From positions 290,501 through 354,500 of the forward strand of contig NZ_JAPMLN010000001.1 of assembly GCF_026410405.1 (NCBI RefSeq): a stretch of DNA of 64,000 nt, written 5' to 3'. Origin of the DNA: Marinicella gelatinilytica (GTDB taxonomy: Bacteria > Pseudomonadota > Gammaproteobacteria > Xanthomonadales > Marinicellaceae). Each line of letters begins with the position of its first letter. Position 1 is the first letter of the stretch. The position numbers and the translations under genes are program-made. A model generated the notes under the pieces. It ran no database searches. It saw nothing but the letters and a program-made list of their open reading frames with translations, and was not told the origin of the DNA. Shown here piece by piece: positions 27,339 through 35,902 of this stretch.

Positions 27339-28409
27339 ATGAATAAAACAGGCTTGTATCAAGCGCACCTTGATGCCGGTGCAAAAATGGTTGATTTTGG
27401 TGGCTGGCAAATGCCCATCAACTACGGCTCACAAATTGAAGAACATCATGCAGTTAGACAAGAATGCGGCATGTTTGATGTGTCTCATATGACTGTTATC
27501 GATGTTAAAGGAAAGGATGCCACCACATTTCTCTATCGGCTATTAGCCGGTGATATCACCAAAACAAACACCAATCAAGCCTTATACAGCACCATGCTCA
27601 ATGAGCAAGGTGGTGTAATAGATGATTTAATTGTATACAAATTGGCCGATGATAACTACCGCATTATCTCCAATGCCGCCACCCGTGATAAAGACATGGC
27701 ATGGATTTCTAAACAATCATCCGATTTTGACGTCAATATAAAGGAACAAACCGACTTAGCCATTATTGCTGTACAAGGTCCGGAAGCCGAACAGCAGCTA
27801 CAACCACTACTCAATATCGATTTATCATCCTTAAAGAAATTTTATGCCGACCAAGACCAATCCTATTTTATTGGTCGCACAGGCTACACCGGTGAAGATG
27901 GTTTTGAAGTGGTCTTACCTGTAACCGATGCCCCGGTCTTTTGGCAAAAACTATTGGATACAGGTGTAAAACCTTGTGGTTTAGGTGCACGCGATACGTT
28001 ACGCTTAGAAGCTGGTATGCATTTATATGGCCAAGATATGGATGAGGGTATTTCACCGATTAATTGCGGATTGGCTTGGTCAGTGCGGAAAAAAGACCAC
28101 GACTTTATTGGTGGTGACATCATCGCTAAGCAACGTCAACAAGGCAGTGAAACCAAATTAGTGGGATTGGTGCTTGATGGCCGAGGTATTTTGCGCCATG
28201 GACAAATCATCAGTGATGATAACAATGACATCGGCATCATAACCAGCGGCGGCTATTCACCAACCACCGAGCAAGCAATCGCTTTTGCTCGCATACCCAA
28301 AAACAACCAAGACAAACAGCTCTATGTCAGTATCCGCAATAAAAAGCTGCCTTGTCGTGTTGTTAAATTACCTTTCGTTAGAAACGGACAATCATTATTA
28401 GAGGAATAA
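27339..28409 (+). CDS. gcvT: Aminomethyltransferase (glycine cleavage T-protein)
   Basis: T-protein of the glycine cleavage system: releases ammonia from the aminomethyl-lipoyl arm and passes the carbon to tetrahydrofolate. The 356 residues show GAKMVDFGGWQMPINYGSQ, FDVSHM, YSTMLNEQGGVIDDLIVYKL, GRTGYTGEDGFE and GLGARDTLRLEAGMHLYGQD. First gene of gcvT-gcvH-gcvPA. No glycine riboswitch fits in the 81-nt upstream spacer. Confidence 0.96.
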   Translation: MNKTGLYQAHLDAGAKMVDFGGWQMPINYGSQIEEHHAVRQECGMFDVSHMTVIDVKGKDATTFLYRLLAGDITKTNTNQALYSTMLNEQGGVIDDLIVYKLADDNYRIISNAATRDKDMAWISKQSSDFDVNIKEQTDLAIIAVQGPEAEQQLQPLLNIDLSSLKKFYADQDQSYFIGRTGYTGEDGFEVVLPVTDAPVFWQKLLDTGVKPCGLGARDTLRLEAGMHLYGQDMDEGISPINCGLAWSVRKKDHDFIGGDIIAKQRQQGSETKLVGLVLDGRGILRHGQIISDDNNDIGIITSGGYSPTTEQAIAFARIPKNNQDKQLYVSIRNKKLPCRVVKLPFVRNGQSLLEE

Positions 28410-28413
28410 AATC

Positions 28414-28806
28414 ATGAGTTATGTACCTGATAATTTACTTTATACTGCCAGCCATGAATGGTTGGAAAAAATTGCTGATAATCGCTACCGTGTCGGCATC
28501 ACTGAATTTGCACAAGAGCAGCTTGGTGACATCGTATTCGTTGAATTACCCGAAACCGATGAAACCTATGCCCAAGAAGATGAATGTGGTGTGGTTGAAT
28601 CTGTTAAAACTGCCTCAGATTTATTTGCACCTTTAACCGGAACAGTTGTGGAAGCCAATGACGCTTTAGAAGACAACCCGGAATTAATCAATGATTCTCC
28701 CTACGATGATGGCTGGATTTTTGTGATAGAGATTACTGAGGACAGTGAGTTAGACAGTTTACTCAATGCCGAAGATTATCGTACCAGTATTGAAGACGAA
28801 GAGTAA
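28414..28806 (+). CDS. gcvH: Glycine cleavage system H protein
   Basis: 130-residue lipoyl carrier that shuttles the aminomethyl group between P and T proteins. It has HEWLEKIADNRYRVGITEFAQEQLGDIVFVELPE and the lipoyl lysine near residue 64 in ECGVVESVKTASDLFAP. It starts 4 nt after gcvT and stops 8 nt before gcvPA. Confidence 0.97.
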   Translation: MSYVPDNLLYTASHEWLEKIADNRYRVGITEFAQEQLGDIVFVELPETDETYAQEDECGVVESVKTASDLFAPLTGTVVEANDALEDNPELINDSPYDDGWIFVIEITEDSELDSLLNAEDYRTSIEDEE

Positions 28807-28814
28807 ACCAAACC

Positions 28815-30170
28815 ATGCCTTTTATCCCACACACAGACGAAGACATTAAAGCCATGTTGGATACCATTGGGGTAGCCAACATTGATGACCTGTTTGATGA
28901 AATACCCAAAGAGCTATGGTCATCCAAACTGGATCAATTAGACGATGGTTTGCCGGAAATGGCCGTCATTAAAAAAGTCTCCGCGTTAGCAAAAAAAGAC
29001 GGTACACCGGTTTGTTATGCCGGTGCAGGTGCTTATGAGCATCACATACCGGCCGCTGTTTGGCAGGTAGCGACCCGAGGTGAATTTTATACCGCTTATA
29101 CACCTTATCAGGCTGAAGTGTCACAAGGCACGTTACAGGTTATTTACGAATACCAAAGCATGATTGCTCACATGACCGGTTTAGACGTTTCCAATGCCTC
29201 CATGTACGACGGCGCGTCTGCTTTGGCAGAAGCCATGATTATGGCGGTGCGAGCTAACCGAAAAAGCAAATCAAAACTGATTTTAGTCCCCAAAAACCTG
29301 AATCCGGTTTATGCACGAGTGGCCCACAATATTGTTAAAAATCAGGAAATTACACTTGAGTACGTCGAATTTGATCACAAAACGGGACTGATTGACCACC
29401 AAGATTTAAATCGGTTTAAAGATCAAGATATCACCGCATTGGTGATTCCTCAGCCCAACTATTTTGGTCTTTATGAAGATGTTCATGCCTTATCCGATTG
29501 GGCCCATGACAACAAGGCCATGGCCATTGGTGTGGTTAATCCAATGAGTTTGGCTTTATTAACCGCGCCTGGTCAATGGGGCAAAACCGGTGTTGATATT
29601 TGCTGCGGTGAAGGCCAATCCATGGGCGTACCTTTATCTTCCGGTGGACCTTATTACGGGTTTCTTACCTGTAAACAGGCGTTTGTTCGTCAAATGCCGG
29701 GTCGCATAGTGGGTATGACAACAGATCTTGATAACAACCCGGGTTTTGCTTTAACCTATCAGGCTCGGGAGCAACATATTCGTCGTGCCAAAGCGACCTC
29801 AAATATTTGTACCAACCAAGGTTTGATGGTTACCGCCTCGACCATTTATATGGCTTTGTTGGGCTCCAATGGTTTACGCAATGTCGCCGCACACTGTATC
29901 AATAACACCGCTATGTTGAAAACAAAACTATCCGCTCTAAAAGGCTTGAAAGTGCTGTTTGATGGAAGCGGCTTTCATGAGTTTTTGATTCAGGTTGAAC
30001 GACCTGCTGATGAAGTTATCACAGAGATGGCAAACAAAGGTTTCGTTGCCGGTGTTAATATCAGCAACGATTACCCTGAATTAGGCCAATGTATTTTACT
30101 GTGTGTCACTGAAACCAAAACAGATGAAGACTTGGATACGTTTGTTAAAGCATTATCTGATTGCCTGTAA
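28815..30170 (+). CDS. gcvPA: Glycine dehydrogenase (decarboxylating) subunit 1
   Basis: N-terminal half of a split P-protein (451 aa): MPFIPHTDEDIKAMLDTIGV, FYTAYTPYQAEVSQGTLQ, NASMYDGASALAEA, GEGQSMGVPLSSGGPYYGFL and QAREQHIRRAKATSNICTNQ. In split systems the PLP lysine is on subunit 2 (gcvPB), and the two genes are usually adjacent. Here a terminator follows within 40 nt and the next gene is unrelated, so gcvPB must be elsewhere or absent. Confidence 0.95.
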   Translation: MPFIPHTDEDIKAMLDTIGVANIDDLFDEIPKELWSSKLDQLDDGLPEMAVIKKVSALAKKDGTPVCYAGAGAYEHHIPAAVWQVATRGEFYTAYTPYQAEVSQGTLQVIYEYQSMIAHMTGLDVSNASMYDGASALAEAMIMAVRANRKSKSKLILVPKNLNPVYARVAHNIVKNQEITLEYVEFDHKTGLIDHQDLNRFKDQDITALVIPQPNYFGLYEDVHALSDWAHDNKAMAIGVVNPMSLALLTAPGQWGKTGVDICCGEGQSMGVPLSSGGPYYGFLTCKQAFVRQMPGRIVGMTTDLDNNPGFALTYQAREQHIRRAKATSNICTNQGLMVTASTIYMALLGSNGLRNVAAHCINNTAMLKTKLSALKGLKVLFDGSGFHEFLIQVERPADEVITEMANKGFVAGVNISNDYPELGQCILLCVTETKTDEDLDTFVKALSDCL

Positions 30171-30206
30171 CCTTTTATAGTGCAAAGTCTGTTGTATGTG
30201 AGAATG

Positions 30207-30235
30207 AAAAAACCGGCCATGTTGCCGGTTTTTTG
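30207..30235 (+). terminator. Terminator of the gcv operon
   Basis: AAAAAACCGGC pairs with GCCGGTTTTTT around CATGTT. Confidence 0.9.
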
Positions 30236-30246
30236 CTTTCCCCTGC

Positions 30247-30252
30247 TATAAT
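30247..30252 (+). promoter_or_regulatory. Candidate -10 box giving a leaderless transcript
   Basis: TATAAT ends 6 nt before the ATG at 30259, so transcription from it would begin at or next to the start codon. No standard Shine-Dalgarno is present. The -35 is unclear (TTGCCG, 19 bp away, inside the preceding terminator). Confidence 0.4.
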
Positions 30253-30258
30253 AAGTGG

Positions 30259-30795
30259 ATGCTAAAAAATCTGCTCGACAAAATATTCTTTGCCCTTGGG
30301 GTGATTCTGTTTTTACAGTTACCTCAGTTTATCGATCAATACACCCAAAGAATTGGCGGCTATGTCGATTCACAAAAAAGTCAAATATCAGAGTACCAAA
30401 CCTTAGCAGATCGTCATTTTAATGGTGATTTGTCAGCTTATATTCAACGTTTAAGAGAAAATCAAGATCCGGTGATTGCCGATTCAGCAAAACAAATAGA
30501 TGCCTTTATCAGCCACAGCGATGATTTAGCGCAAGAAGCAGTTGTCTATGAAAGCAAACCGTTGTGGTACACAATTCCTTATTTGATTGGCCATTTTCGT
30601 GTGGATTTAGTGAAAGGAACCGCAAAAAACTTTACGCCGGGGATGCCCATTAATCTATGGTCATGGCTCTATGGACTCATTGGCGGAATATTGTTTAGTT
30701 TGTTGTTTAATGGCTTGGTAAAGTTACCATCTTTATTTTTCAATAAGAAAAACAAATCGACTTTTTCAGATAACCATCCGACCTTACACACTTAA
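30259..30795 (+). CDS. DUF2937 family membrane protein
   Basis: 178 residues with an N-terminal hydrophobic helix (FFALGVILFLQLPQFIDQY, matching the DUF2937 opening), a central helical soluble part with QRIGGYVDSQ and HFNGDLSAYIQRL, and a second helix near 135-157 (LWSWLYGLIGGILFSLLF). Function unknown. Single gene; possibly leaderless. Confidence 0.75.
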   Translation: MLKNLLDKIFFALGVILFLQLPQFIDQYTQRIGGYVDSQKSQISEYQTLADRHFNGDLSAYIQRLRENQDPVIADSAKQIDAFISHSDDLAQEAVVYESKPLWYTIPYLIGHFRVDLVKGTAKNFTPGMPINLWSWLYGLIGGILFSLLFNGLVKLPSLFFNKKNKSTFSDNHPTLHT

Positions 30796-30826
30796 TGTCT
30801 AAGGCCGGATAGTTAATTACTGACAC

Positions 30827-31324
30827 TTAAAGATGCTGATTCCACTCTTTAACACGGTCAGCCTGAGCTGCCAATAAAGCATCCGCATCACCACTGATTT
30901 CAATGGTTTTGATTTCATCGTTTCCAGCAATGGCATCAACCACTTTTTGGTCTGCATCTGATTGTATGGCGCCAAATACAGTGTGTTTACCGTCTAACCA
31001 AGGTGTGGCAACGTGGGTAATAAAAAACTGACTGCCATTGGTGCCGGGACCGGCATTGGCCATAGATAAAACACCCGGTTTATCATGCTTTAAACTGTCA
31101 TCGAACTCATCTTCAAAACGATACCCGGGATTACCGGTACCGGTGCCAATCGGACAACCGCCCTGCACCATAAAATCAGGAATTACGCGATGAAAACTTA
31201 AATCGTCATAAAATCCTTGTTTTGCTAAATTCACAAAGTTAGCGACCGTTACCGGCGCTTTATCAGCAAATAAATCTAAATGAATATCACCTTTATTGGT
31301 TTTAATTGTGGCTTGAATTGTCAT
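30827..31324 (-). CDS. ppiB: Peptidyl-prolyl cis-trans isomerase (cyclophilin)
   Basis: 165-residue cytosolic cyclophilin. Active-site residues are visible in [16 protein letters not shown] and [22 protein letters not shown] (catalytic Arg, Phe, Trp, His). No signal peptide, so PpiB-like rather than the periplasmic PpiA. It is divergent from the S9 peptidase gene. Confidence 0.93.
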   Translation of the reverse strand: MTIQATIKTNKGDIHLDLFADKAPVTVANFVNLAKQGFYDDLSFHRVIPDFMVQGGCPIGTGTGNPGYRFEDEFDDSLKHDKPGVLSMANAGPGTNGSQFFITHVATPWLDGKHTVFGAIQSDADQKVVDAIAGNDEIKTIEISGDADALLAAQADRVKEWNQHL

Positions 31325-31399
31325 GCTGTTTTCTAAAATGTTAAAGTGACAATATGGGATGATTTGATGTTATTTCAAGGTCATATCATACAGATGTCA

Positions 31400-31407
31400 T
31401 GTATAAT
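31400..31407 (+). promoter_or_regulatory. Extended -10 promoter of the S9 peptidase gene
   Basis: TG-TATAAT at 31400-31407 is an extended -10 element (TG directly before the hexamer), 30 nt upstream of the ATG at 31438; the -35 is weak, as is usual for this class. Confidence 0.45.
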
Positions 31408-31437
31408 TAATCTCTTTATAACCCCATTTAAAAAATT

Positions 31438-33558
31438 ATGAACAAAACATATTTAATTCTTTTAATTGCGATATTCTTTATGACTGCGTGTAGCCAAAAC
31501 CCAAAACCAGAAAATACTCAAACCAAATCCATTAATGTGAGTCAAGAGGACCCATTTCTTTGGCTTGAAGACATTGATGGTGAACGCGCCATTACATGGG
31601 TCAAAAAACACAATAAACGTTCTTTAGATATTCTTGAAAATCAACCTCTGTTTGATGAGCTGTATGAAGCCAATAAGCGCATATTAAATGCCGATGATCG
31701 AATTGCTTATGTCAGTCAAATGGGTGGTCATTTATATAATTTTTGGCGCGATGAGAACCACGTCCGTGGTATTTACAGACGCACCACTTTAGACTCTTAT
31801 AAATCCAAAAACCCAAAATGGCAGACCATTTTAGATGTCGATGCTTTGGCGGAAAAAGAAAATGAAAACTGGGTTTATAAAGGTATAAACTGTCGCCAAC
31901 CCGAATATGATCTGTGTTTGGTCAATTTATCTCGTGGCGGCGCTGATGCCACTGTGGTTAGAGAATTTGATTTAAATACACAATCTTTTGTAGACAATGG
32001 TTTTATTTTAAGTGAAGCAAAAAATGGTCTAAGTTGGGTCGATAAAGATCATTTGCTGGTTGGCACTGATTTTGGTGACGACACCATGACCGATTCTGGT
32101 TACCCTAAAATCATTAAATTATGGCAGCGCGGAACGGATATCAGTGAAGCTAAAACAATATTTACCGGAAATAACAGTGACGTGGGCGTTTGGCCGTCGA
32201 CTTTTTATGATAACGATACACGTTACCTGATGATAACCCAAGCCGATAGCTTTTATACCTCTAATAGCTTTCTGCTCGATGAAAACTATAAAACTGAAAA
32301 ACTCGATATCCCCCACGATGCCACAATTTCAGGGCTTATTGATGGTCAATTATTAATAGAATTAAAATCTGATTGGAACAGACCAGAACGGGTATTTAAA
32401 CAAGGCAGCTTAATTACCACTCGCTTAGATGAGTTACGCAAACGACAAGCAACTTTTGAAACGCTAATGACAGCGACCGCAAATACCGCAATTGCCGCTG
32501 TCAGTAGCAGTAAAAACCATGTGTTTGTTAACACCTTAGAAGATGTCGGCAGTGTTTTGTATCGTTTTGCGCCCAATGAATTTGGTTGGGCACAAAAACG
32601 CATTGAACTACCCGCCCTGGGAACTATTTCAGTGACCGGTAGCAGTGATGACAATGATGATGTATTTATCAATTTTAGTGATTATTTAACGCCTTCAACT
32701 TTATATCATTATCAAGCCAATGAAGACGCCTTAGAAATTATCAAGCAATTACCTGCGCAATTTAATGCCGAACCTTATCAGGTACAACAACATTTTATGA
32801 CAGCCGCGGACGGTACCCAAGTGCCCTATTTCCTGGTGCACCATAAAGACATGCCTTATAACGGCAAAAACCCGACTTTATTATATGGTTATGGCGGCTT
32901 TGAAGTTCCGGTAAGACCCAGTTATTTGGATATAGTTGGTACCGACTGGCTACAGCATGGTGGTGTTTATGTGGTAGCCAATATCCGTGGTGGCGGTGAA
33001 TACGGCCCTGCCTGGCACCAAGCGGCTTTAAAAGAAAACCGCATGGTTGCTTATAACGATTTTATCGGTGTCGCAGAAGATTTAGTGGCTAAAAATATCA
33101 CCTCAGCTGAACATTTAGGTATTTATGGTGGTTCAAATGGCGGGCTACTGGTTGGTGCAGTCACCATGTTGCGACCTGACTTATTCAATGCCGTAGTTTC
33201 TGCGGTACCCTTATTGGATATGAAACGGTTTAACCAGTTATTGGCCGGTGCCAGTTGGATGGCTGAGTACGGTAATCCTGATATTCCCGAAGAATGGGCG
33301 TATATCAAAACATACTCACCGTACCATAACTTAAAAGCCAATGAGAATTATCCGGAAATATTTTTTACCACCTCCACCCGAGATGACCGCGTACACCCGG
33401 GTCATGCCAGAAAAATGGCAGCCCTCATGGAAGCTTATGAGCATGATTTCTATTACTATGAAAACATTGAAGGTGGCCATGGTGGTGCTTCAAATAACGA
33501 CCAAACTGCCTATTTACGGGCTTTGATTTACAGTTATTTATTGATGAAATTGCAATAG
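31438..33558 (+). CDS. Prolyl oligopeptidase family (S9A) lipoprotein
   Basis: 706 residues. A lipobox (FFMTAC, Cys 18) predicts a membrane-anchored periplasmic enzyme. PFLWLEDIDGERAITWVKKHN opens the family, a beta-propeller follows (about 60-430), then the hydrolase domain with GYGGFEVPVRPSY and VANIRGGGEYGPAWHQAAL. The catalytic triad is Ser near 566 (YGGSNGGLL), Asp near 650 (TRDDRVHPGHARK) and His near 681 (EGGHGG). It cleaves proline-containing peptides or related substrates. Confidence 0.92.
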   Translation: MNKTYLILLIAIFFMTACSQNPKPENTQTKSINVSQEDPFLWLEDIDGERAITWVKKHNKRSLDILENQPLFDELYEANKRILNADDRIAYVSQMGGHLYNFWRDENHVRGIYRRTTLDSYKSKNPKWQTILDVDALAEKENENWVYKGINCRQPEYDLCLVNLSRGGADATVVREFDLNTQSFVDNGFILSEAKNGLSWVDKDHLLVGTDFGDDTMTDSGYPKIIKLWQRGTDISEAKTIFTGNNSDVGVWPSTFYDNDTRYLMITQADSFYTSNSFLLDENYKTEKLDIPHDATISGLIDGQLLIELKSDWNRPERVFKQGSLITTRLDELRKRQATFETLMTATANTAIAAVSSSKNHVFVNTLEDVGSVLYRFAPNEFGWAQKRIELPALGTISVTGSSDDNDDVFINFSDYLTPSTLYHYQANEDALEIIKQLPAQFNAEPYQVQQHFMTAADGTQVPYFLVHHKDMPYNGKNPTLLYGYGGFEVPVRPSYLDIVGTDWLQHGGVYVVANIRGGGEYGPAWHQAALKENRMVAYNDFIGVAEDLVAKNITSAEHLGIYGGSNGGLLVGAVTMLRPDLFNAVVSAVPLLDMKRFNQLLAGASWMAEYGNPDIPEEWAYIKTYSPYHNLKANENYPEIFFTTSTRDDRVHPGHARKMAALMEAYEHDFYYYENIEGGHGGASNNDQTAYLRALIYSYLLMKLQ

Positions 33559-33591
33559 CATAAACTGTAATTAACTTTAATTAGTAAGCAC

Positions 33592-33625
33592 AAAAAACCC
33601 ACCGATTTTTAGGTGGGTTTTTTTT
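33592..33625. terminator. Bidirectional terminator between the S9 peptidase gene and tldD
   Basis: AAAAAACCCACC pairs with GGTGGGTTTTTT around GATTTTTA, with A/T runs on both sides between convergent genes. Confidence 0.92.
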
Positions 33626-33642
33626 AGTGTTAAGTTGTTGAT

Positions 33643-35085
33643 TTAAACCTGGGTACCGCCCACCGTTAATTTATCAATTTTCATGCTTGGCTGACCAATA
33701 CCCACAGGTATGGTCTGTCCATTCTTGCCACACATACCTAAACCTTGGTCAAACTGCAGATTATTACCCACCATGCTAACATGTTGCATGGCAGTAGGAC
33801 CGTCACCGATTAATGTCGCGCCTTTTACAGGATGTTTAATTTGACCGTTTTCAATCAAATACGCTTCAGAAGCTGAAAACACAAATTTACCGTTGGTGAT
33901 GTCCACTTGGCCACCCATAAAGTTAACCGCATACAAACCCCGTTCAACGGATTCAATAATTTCACCGGGATCATGGTCACCGGCCAACATATAGGTATTG
34001 GTCATGCGCGGCATGGGTAAATGCGCAAAGGATTCACGACGACCGTTTCCGGTGGTTGGCATACCCATTAATCGCGCATTGAGTTTGTCTTGCATATAGC
34101 CTTTTAAAATACCGTTTTCAATCAGTACGTTTTCGGCGCTCGGTGTACCCTCATCATCCACTCGAAGTGAGCCACGGCGGTTGGGTAAAATGCCACTGTC
34201 AATCACGGTACAACCTTTAGCGGCCACTTGTTGCCCGATTTTTCCGGCAAAAGCCGAAGAGCCCTTGCGGTTAAAATCACCTTCCAGACCATGACCCACG
34301 GCTTCATGTAATAATACACCCGGCCAGCCACCGGCCAGTACCACCGGCATCACCCCGGCCGGTGCCGCTTGGGCTTGTAAATTAATTAAGGCGCCACGCA
34401 CTGCATCCTGAACATACACATCGGCGTAGCCCGGCTGGAACACATCTTTTAAAAGGATGCGGCCACCACCACCGGCATAACCCATTTCCATGCGGCCTTT
34501 ATCATCCGCACATATCACCTGGATACTGAGTTTTACCATGGGTCGGATATCTGTGGCCATTATACCGTCCGTAGCAGCCACCAGAATTTCTTCCTGTGAT
34601 GACACCAATGAGCACACCACTTTTTTAACCCGTGAATCCTGTTTACGGGCTTGTTTATCCATGCGCATCAATAAATCAATCACTGTTTGATTATCAACAT
34701 CACTTAAAACATCTTTGGCAGTGTATAAGACCGGCGCTTGTTGCGCGGATAAGCGAACGCCTTGTGTGTTGTTCTGACCTTGTCTGGCAATACTGCGTGC
34801 AGTATTAACAGCCTCTGCCATGGTTTTTTTCTGCAGAACGTCGGTGTAAGCAAAACCAGTCTTTTCACCTTCATTAACGCGAACCCCCACACCTTTATCG
34901 ATGCGATGAGAGCCGGATTTGACCTGCTGATTCTCAAGCACCCACGATTCCACACGGGCTGACTGAAAATACAAATCAGCAAAATCACCACCGGTATGTA
35001 AGGCCTCAGCTAATAAATATTCGATATCCGAAAGGTTCAAGCCGCCTGGCTCAAGAAATGTTTGTTGTATTTGATGGATGCTCAT
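33643..35085 (-). CDS. tldD: Metalloprotease TldD
   Basis: 480 residues. The zinc-site HEAVGHGLEGDFNRKGSSAF is near 262, and MSVHQ-like N-terminal helices and the YMLAGDHDPGEIIESVERGLYAVNFMGGQVD block are all present. TldD pairs with TldE/PmbA to degrade unfolded or leader peptides (microcin maturation, CcdA turnover). The pmbA gene is not in the window. Its start overlaps the end of the pqiA-like gene by 35 nt and it is the last gene of the rsfS-to-tldD block. Confidence 0.95.
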   Translation of the reverse strand: MSIHQIQQTFLEPGGLNLSDIEYLLAEALHTGGDFADLYFQSARVESWVLENQQVKSGSHRIDKGVGVRVNEGEKTGFAYTDVLQKKTMAEAVNTARSIARQGQNNTQGVRLSAQQAPVLYTAKDVLSDVDNQTVIDLLMRMDKQARKQDSRVKKVVCSLVSSQEEILVAATDGIMATDIRPMVKLSIQVICADDKGRMEMGYAGGGGRILLKDVFQPGYADVYVQDAVRGALINLQAQAAPAGVMPVVLAGGWPGVLLHEAVGHGLEGDFNRKGSSAFAGKIGQQVAAKGCTVIDSGILPNRRGSLRVDDEGTPSAENVLIENGILKGYMQDKLNARLMGMPTTGNGRRESFAHLPMPRMTNTYMLAGDHDPGEIIESVERGLYAVNFMGGQVDITNGKFVFSASEAYLIENGQIKHPVKGATLIGDGPTAMQHVSMVGNNLQFDQGLGMCGKNGQTIPVGIGQPSMKIDKLTVGGTQV

Positions 35086-35902
35086 AAACTCTGCTGCTCA
35101 AAATAAAGGCTAACATCATTGATGCCAGCACATAAGCGATAAAATAATAGACACCAATTTGTAAGGTGGCATCAGTGGCGCCGCCTGCTTTGGTGGAAAA
35201 ATAAATGACCAATAAAGCGATGACAAATACATCCAGCATGGACCACTTACCAATCAACTGTAACCAAGTTATACAGCGTTTTGAGAAGTGTAGTCGTCGG
35301 CTCAATAATATTAATGCCATAACTGCAGATTTCATTATGGGGGTTAAGATGGTAAAAATAAAGATGAGCCCGGCAATAACCCACTGTCCGCTTTCGGCTA
35401 ATTTTTGAATACCTGAAACAATGCTTTTTGATTCAAATTGAAACAAGGTGTGTCCCAACACCGGTACTTCCTGATACGCCTCAATGGCCAACACCGGAGC
35501 CAACCAACCGGTCACCAAAGCCACCGTGGTGACAGCCAACAAAGCCAATAATGTCGCCACTGACGGCATCATAAAAGCCAACAAGAACAGCAACACCATA
35601 CTCGCCATAAATAACTTGGTGTACTTATGGGCTAAATATTGCTGATTATCCGCATCAGCCTGCTGAGTTTGTAAATCAGCCAACTGTTGAGAGTACCCGT
35701 CATACCAGCTAAATGTCAGCCATTCCAAAGCTTTTTTGCCGGTGGTCTTAACGTTATCTGTTAAACTTAATTGTTTATTTAAGGTTACAATTTCTTGTTC
35801 AAATTGAATCGAATGTTGCCATGATTGGTACGCAAAATAACCACATATAACGGTTAATAAAATCAAAAATAATGCGCGCCATAAAGTTAATTTATTCATC
35901 AT
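35051..35902 (-). CDS. PqiA/LetA-like integral membrane protein
   Basis: 283 residues. An N-terminal signal-anchor (ALFLILLTVICGYFAYQSW) is followed by a charged helical part (30-95) and four further membrane helices. The segment IGKWSMLDVFVIALLVIYF matches the PqiA-domain hallmark (GRWSM-DVF-V). E. coli PqiA/LetA move lipids with MCE partners; no MCE gene is next to this one. The gene sits between yhdP and tldD, overlapping both, and YhdP is also a lipid-transport protein, which fits a role in envelope lipid traffic (inference). Confidence 0.78.
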   Translation of the reverse strand: MMNKLTLWRALFLILLTVICGYFAYQSWQHSIQFEQEIVTLNKQLSLTDNVKTTGKKALEWLTFSWYDGYSQQLADLQTQQADADNQQYLAHKYTKLFMASMVLLFLLAFMMPSVATLLALLAVTTVALVTGWLAPVLAIEAYQEVPVLGHTLFQFESKSIVSGIQKLAESGQWVIAGLIFIFTILTPIMKSAVMALILLSRRLHFSKRCITWLQLIGKWSMLDVFVIALLVIYFSTKAGGATDATLQIGVYYFIAYVLASMMLAFILSSRVYEHPSNTTNIS

